A model generated the notes under the pieces. The model saw nothing but the letters and a program-made list of their open reading frames with translations. It did no database searches and was not told the DNA's origin. Position numbers and translations under genes: made by a program. From Brevibacterium picturae (lineage in GTDB: Bacteria > Actinomycetota > Actinomycetes > Actinomycetales > Brevibacteriaceae), in NCBI RefSeq assembly GCF_900105045.1, contig NZ_LT629739.1:3224001-3288000 (forward strand): 64,000 bases of DNA, given 5' to 3'. Below, piece by piece: positions 60,992 through 64,000 of the stretch (positions are counted from its first letter, which is position 1; each line of letters opens with the position of its first letter).

Positions 60992-61707
60992 TGGCTGCCG
61001 GCAATCTCCACGAGAGCCTGCTCAACTCGGTAGGCACGGACATCGTCACCGGTGCCCTGGCGGCGGGAACGGTCATCCGGGCCGAGGAGCTGCGCATGCG
61101 CTATGAGGTCTCGCTGTCTGTGGTGCGGGAAGCGGTGCGAGTCCTGGAATCCCTGGGGATGGTCAAGCCGATCCGTCGCCTAGGCCTGGTGATTCTGTCC
61201 ATGGAGGAATGGACCATCCTCGACCCCCTGGTCGTGCGGTGGCGAATGGCCGCAACCCCGGCCCTGCAGCTGCGTTCGCTGACTGAGCTGAGAGTCGCCA
61301 TCGAACCGCAGGCCGCGTACCTCGCGGCCGTCCATGCCTCAGCCGATGTGGCCGAGGAGATCATGCGATTGGCCGCCAGAATGCGCGCAAGCGGGCGCAA
61401 GGGTGATGTCGAGGCGGTGCTGGAGGTCGACATCGCCTACCACCGCGCAGTCCTGAGAGCTGGTGGCAACGAACTCTTGGCCTCCTTCGACACAGCCGTC
61501 GCCGAGATCCTGCGCGGGCGCACGCACGCCGGTCTGATGCCGAAGTTCCCTCATCCGGATGCGCTGCAATGGCATTTCGATGTCGCCGATGCCATCGGCA
61601 ACGGGGACCCCGAGCGCTCCCATGCTGCGATGACGAAGATCATGACGCGCGCATTCACAGAGATGGAAGACGCCTGGGAGGGCCAGCCCCGCCTCAGAAC
61701 GTACTGA
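60991..61707 (+). CDS. gntR: GntR/FadR-type regulator, probable gluconate repressor
   Basis: The 238-residue protein has a winged helix-turn-helix (GTVIRAEELRMRYEVSLSVV, REAVRVLESLGMVKP) and a FadR-type C-terminal all-helical domain with VDIAYHRAVLRAGGN (metal-binding Asp-x3-His) and WHFDVADAI. It lies next to gntP, gntK and gnd, so it probably represses gluconate use. It is translationally coupled to ispE, an unusual location that would give steady expression. Confidence 0.85.
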   Translation: MAAGNLHESLLNSVGTDIVTGALAAGTVIRAEELRMRYEVSLSVVREAVRVLESLGMVKPIRRLGLVILSMEEWTILDPLVVRWRMAATPALQLRSLTELRVAIEPQAAYLAAVHASADVAEEIMRLAARMRASGRKGDVEAVLEVDIAYHRAVLRAGGNELLASFDTAVAEILRGRTHAGLMPKFPHPDALQWHFDVADAIGNGDPERSHAAMTKIMTRAFTEMEDAWEGQPRLRTY

Positions 61708-61750
61708 CGTTTTCGTGCCCCAGGGCCGAACCTGGTCAGCGTGTACTCGG

Positions 61751-63154
61751 TCAGAACGTGCTGGCGACTCCGTAGAGGGCGAGGCTGAAGGCGAAGCCGA
61801 CCAGGCCGAGGATGGTCTGGGCCACGGTCCAGGTCTTCAGCGTGGTCTTGGTGTCCATGCCGAAGAATCTGGAGACCAGCCAGAAGCCCGAATCGTTGAC
61901 GTGGCTGGCGACCACGGACCCTGCGGCCAGGGACAGCACGATGGCGGCGACCTGCAGGCTTGAGAAATCGGGGTTGCCGACGACGACCGGCTGGACGAGG
62001 GCCGCCGCTGTTGTCAGTGCGACCGTTGCAGAGCCTTGGGCGATGCGCACGATCGCTGCGATGACGAATCCGGCCACGATGACCGGCAGGCCCAGGGCCG
62101 CGAGGGAGTCGGCGATGGAATCACCGATCCCACTGGCCTGCAGCACCCCGCCGAACATGCCGCCGGCTCCGGTGATGAGGATGATCGAGCAGATCGGGCC
62201 CAGGGCTGAGTCGACGATGTACTCGACCATGCCGCGGCCCTTCTTCTTGCGCCATCCCAGCAGCCACATGGCTACCAGCACGGTGATGAGCAGGGCGATC
62301 GGGGTTTCACCGAGCATCCGCAAGGAGGTGATCAGGGTGGACTCGGGGTCGACCCAGCCGGCCTCACCGGCGAAGTTGAGGCCGGTGTTGAGGAAGATGA
62401 GCACGAGCGGCAGGGTCAGCAGGACGAGGACTGTCGAGAGCTTGGGCGAGGATCTGAAGTCGGCGAACTCCTCGGCCGGGTCGTGGGCCAGGAGCGAGGG
62501 GACGGGGACCTCGACTCGTCTGCCGATGAAGAGTCCGAACAGATACCCGCACATGTACCAGGCGGGCACGGCGATGATGAGACCGCAGATGAGGACGAGA
62601 CCGACGTTCGCGCCCAGGAGGCCGGATGCGGCCACGGGCCCGGGATGCGGCGGGACGAAGATGTGCATTGCCGAGAAGGCGATTGCCGATGGCATGGCGT
62701 AGAGCAGCAGCGAGCCGCCGAGGCGCTTGGCCAATGTGAAGATGATCGGCAGCATGACGACCAGGCCGGCGTCGAAGAAGATCGGGAACCCGAACAGCAG
62801 CGAAGTCAGGCCCAGTGCCAGGGGTGCCCGCTTCTCTCCGAAGGTCCTGATGAGTGCGTCCGTGAGCACCTGCGCCCCACCGGATAGTTCGAGCATTCGT
62901 CCGAGCATGGCGCCGAGTCCCACGAGGAGTGCGACGCTGGCCAGGGTGGAGCCGAAGCCGTCGTACATGACCGGCACGAGGTCGCCGGGGGAGACGCCTG
63001 CGGCCAGGGCGGTGAGCACACTGACCACGACGAGTGCGACGAAAGCATGAAGTCTGAAGCGGATGATGAGGATGAGCAGCACGGCGATGGCTGCTGCGGC
63101 AATGCCGAGCAGTGCCGGGGTGGACAGCGTCCAGTTGAGTTCGATCTCGGTCAC
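61751..63154 (-). CDS. gntP: Gluconate:H+ symporter, GntP family
   Basis: The 467-residue permease has about twelve helices and GntP family features: MYDGFGSTLASVALLVGLGAMLGR (in parts), LLFGFPIFFDAGLVVMLPI, and FVPPHPGPVAASGLLGANVG. It imports gluconate for the neighbouring kinase. The start is GTG 63154 with GGAAGAGGAAATT before it. It lies downstream of gntK on the same strand, separated by a 93-base gap with a tandem repeat. It is convergent with gntR. Confidence 0.93.
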   Translation of the reverse strand: MTEIELNWTLSTPALLGIAAAAIAVLLILIIRFRLHAFVALVVVSVLTALAAGVSPGDLVPVMYDGFGSTLASVALLVGLGAMLGRMLELSGGAQVLTDALIRTFGEKRAPLALGLTSLLFGFPIFFDAGLVVMLPIIFTLAKRLGGSLLLYAMPSAIAFSAMHIFVPPHPGPVAASGLLGANVGLVLICGLIIAVPAWYMCGYLFGLFIGRRVEVPVPSLLAHDPAEEFADFRSSPKLSTVLVLLTLPLVLIFLNTGLNFAGEAGWVDPESTLITSLRMLGETPIALLITVLVAMWLLGWRKKKGRGMVEYIVDSALGPICSIILITGAGGMFGGVLQASGIGDSIADSLAALGLPVIVAGFVIAAIVRIAQGSATVALTTAAALVQPVVVGNPDFSSLQVAAIVLSLAAGSVVASHVNDSGFWLVSRFFGMDTKTTLKTWTVAQTILGLVGFAFSLALYGVASTF

Positions 63155-63178
63155 AATTTCCTCTTCCTTGAGGTTCGA

Positions 63179-63241
63179 CGGCGGGCAGGTGGCGATGGTC
63201 GGCGGGCAGGTGGCAATGGACAGTGGTCAGGTGGCGTGGCA
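63179..63241. repeat. Tandem repeat, 21 bp x 3
   Basis: Units begin at 63179, 63200 and 63221; consensus CGGCGGGCAGGTGGCGATGG plus one base, with the third copy most diverged. It lies between the gntK stop and the gntP start. Confidence 0.85.
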
Positions 63242-63247
63242 GAGCGT

Positions 63248-63745
63248 TCAGTCGGCATGGGGGAGGCGTTCGATGATGTACCGGCTCACCTCATCGGGAG
63301 ATAAGTCGATGGGTGCGAGGAAATGCGCCTCCTCGACGGTGAGTGGTTCCAGCGTCTCGAGCTGGGAGTCGACAAGCGCAGGCGACATGAACTCGTGCGA
63401 ACGCCGTTCGAGGTGGTCGACGATGATCTCGCGGTCCCCGGTGAGATGGACGAAGAAGGTTGCCGGTGCCTGCGCCCTCAAATAGTCGCGATAGCTGCGT
63501 CGCAGCGCGGAACAGGCGACGACGGGCCGCGGAGCTGCGGACAGCTCGTTGGCCACAGTCGTCAGCCACGGCCAGCGATCCTCGTCGTCGAGGGGGATTC
63601 CCGCACGCATCTTCTCCTTGTTGTCCTGACTGTGGAGATCATCGGCATCGACGAACGGGGCTCCGAGTTCTGCAGCCAAGCGACGGCCGATCAGGGTCTT
63701 CCCCGTGCCGGACACCCCCATGATGACAAGCGGGGGACGGTCCAT
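63248..63745 (-). CDS. gntK: Gluconokinase
   Basis: Phosphorylates gluconate to 6-phosphogluconate. The 165-residue kinase has the P-loop VIMGVSGTGKTLIGRRLAAE, DADDLHSQDNKEKMRAGIPL (gluconate-kinase substrate segment) and VVACSALRRSYRDYLR. The start is ATG 63745 with GAGAGG twelve bases upstream; an in-frame ATG at 63778 would add 11 residues but overlaps the probable operator. Its product feeds Gnd, encoded divergently. Confidence 0.94.
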   Translation of the reverse strand: MDRPPLVIMGVSGTGKTLIGRRLAAELGAPFVDADDLHSQDNKEKMRAGIPLDDEDRWPWLTTVANELSAAPRPVVACSALRRSYRDYLRAQAPATFFVHLTGDREIIVDHLERRSHEFMSPALVDSQLETLEPLTVEEAHFLAPIDLSPDEVSRYIIERLPHAD

Positions 63746-63767
63746 TTCAATCGGCCTCTCGTAAAGA

Positions 63768-63780
63768 TATGATGACATTG
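63768..63780. promoter_or_regulatory. Possible GntR operator before gntK
   Basis: TATGATGACATTG shares its first half with the corynebacterial GntR1 motif TATGATAGTACCAAT. It lies 22 bases before the gntK start in the 165-base divergent gap to gnd. A second inverted repeat, AGATT-N6-AATCT, is at 63802-63817. Confidence 0.4.
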
Positions 63781-63855
63781 CTACACTGCACTCATTAAAT
63801 CAGATTTATAAGAATCTAAGCGAGACGCGTGCAACTGTCAACAGGGGCGAGCGGC

Positions 63856-63897
63856 CGTCAGCCACGACTAGCAGCCACACGGCTAGCAGCCACGAGG
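63856..63897. repeat. Tandem repeat, 15 bp x 2.8, before gnd
   Basis: CTAGCAGCCACACGG (63868-63882) is followed by CTAGCAGCCACGAGG, and a partial unit CGTCAGCCACGA precedes them. It ends 13 bases before the gnd start and includes part of its ribosome site. Confidence 0.8.
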
Positions 63898-63910
63898 AAG
63901 AGGATTGGGT

Positions 63911-64000
63911 ATGACCGCGGAAGTGGGCGTGATCGGCACCGGAGTGATGGGCTCGAATCTCGCGCGGAACCTCGCGCGGAATTTGGCGGGTCGGACGGGA
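63911..64000 (+). CDS. gnd: 6-phosphogluconate dehydrogenase, 3'-truncated by the window
   Basis: Only the first 30 residues are visible: TAEVGVIGTGVMGSNLARNL and the following residues form the NADP-binding GxGxxG loop of decarboxylating 6-phosphogluconate dehydrogenase (IGTGVMGSNLARN). ATG 63911 follows GAAGAGGATT. It would oxidise the 6-phosphogluconate made by GntK, completing the gluconate locus. The rest lies beyond base 64000. Confidence 0.88.
   Translation, partial: MTAEVGVIGTGVMGSNLARNLARNLAGRTG

Overview
The window is 64 kb of high-GC actinobacterial chromosome. Gene content and order point to a Micrococcales member, most likely Brevibacterium or a close relative. The clues are the BioQ-controlled bioYMN biotin transporter, the rplM-rpsI-glmM / coaA-glmS-acpS / nnrDE-alr-tsaEB-rimI-tsaD housekeeping order, a DtxR-type iron box before a heme oxygenase, an LPRTG sortase substrate, and many leaderless starts. 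The genus is an inference; no rRNA gene is present to confirm it.

Layout. 1-3559: end of guaA and bioYMN. 3719-7248: a cysteine-hydrolase-like protein, a mannosyltransferase-like enzyme, a LemA-like protein and truA. 7454-14927: a cell-wall-anchored 5'-nucleotidase convergent with two overlapping paralogous membrane proteins. 15193-17790: rplM, rpsI, glmM. 17923-19392: an orphan nuclease-like gene of lower GC, bracketed by inverted copies of a palindromic element. 19561-25309: ABC exporter, coaA, glmS, acpS. 25388-32405: an eight-gene locus resembling the mycobacterial methylthioxylose (MTX) locus. 32511-43491: M20 amidohydrolase, nnrDE, alr, the t6A genes and rimI, interrupted by a LysE transporter, heme oxygenase, aldo/keto reductase and SRPBCC gene. 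43646-53662: a YbdK-type ligase and a divergent polyol uptake and catabolism regulon. 53706-55319: a GH3 lipoprotein gene broken by an in-frame TAG. 55405-58996: NlpC/P60 hydrolase, sulfurtransferase and THUMP-like methyltransferase. 59160-61707: rsmA-ispE-gntR. 61751-64000: gluconate permease, gluconokinase and the start of gnd.

The most interesting system is 25388-32405. A methylthioadenosine phosphorylase, an SDR epimerase, a DUF2064 nucleotidyltransferase-like protein, a dolichyl-phosphate-sugar-synthase-like GT2 and a polytopic GT-C-like protein together could turn methylthioadenosine into a lipid-linked methylthiopentose and transfer it to an envelope glycan. The added gene coding for a cytochrome b561-like domain fused to a sulfite-oxidase/MsrP-type molybdenum domain could act on the thioether/sulfoxide state of that sugar.

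Two DNA-level patterns also stand out. The 11-mer CGCCGAGGTGG occurs about 25 times on the two strands (hand count). Several intergenic regions carry private head-to-tail tandem repeats with units of 15-24 bp.
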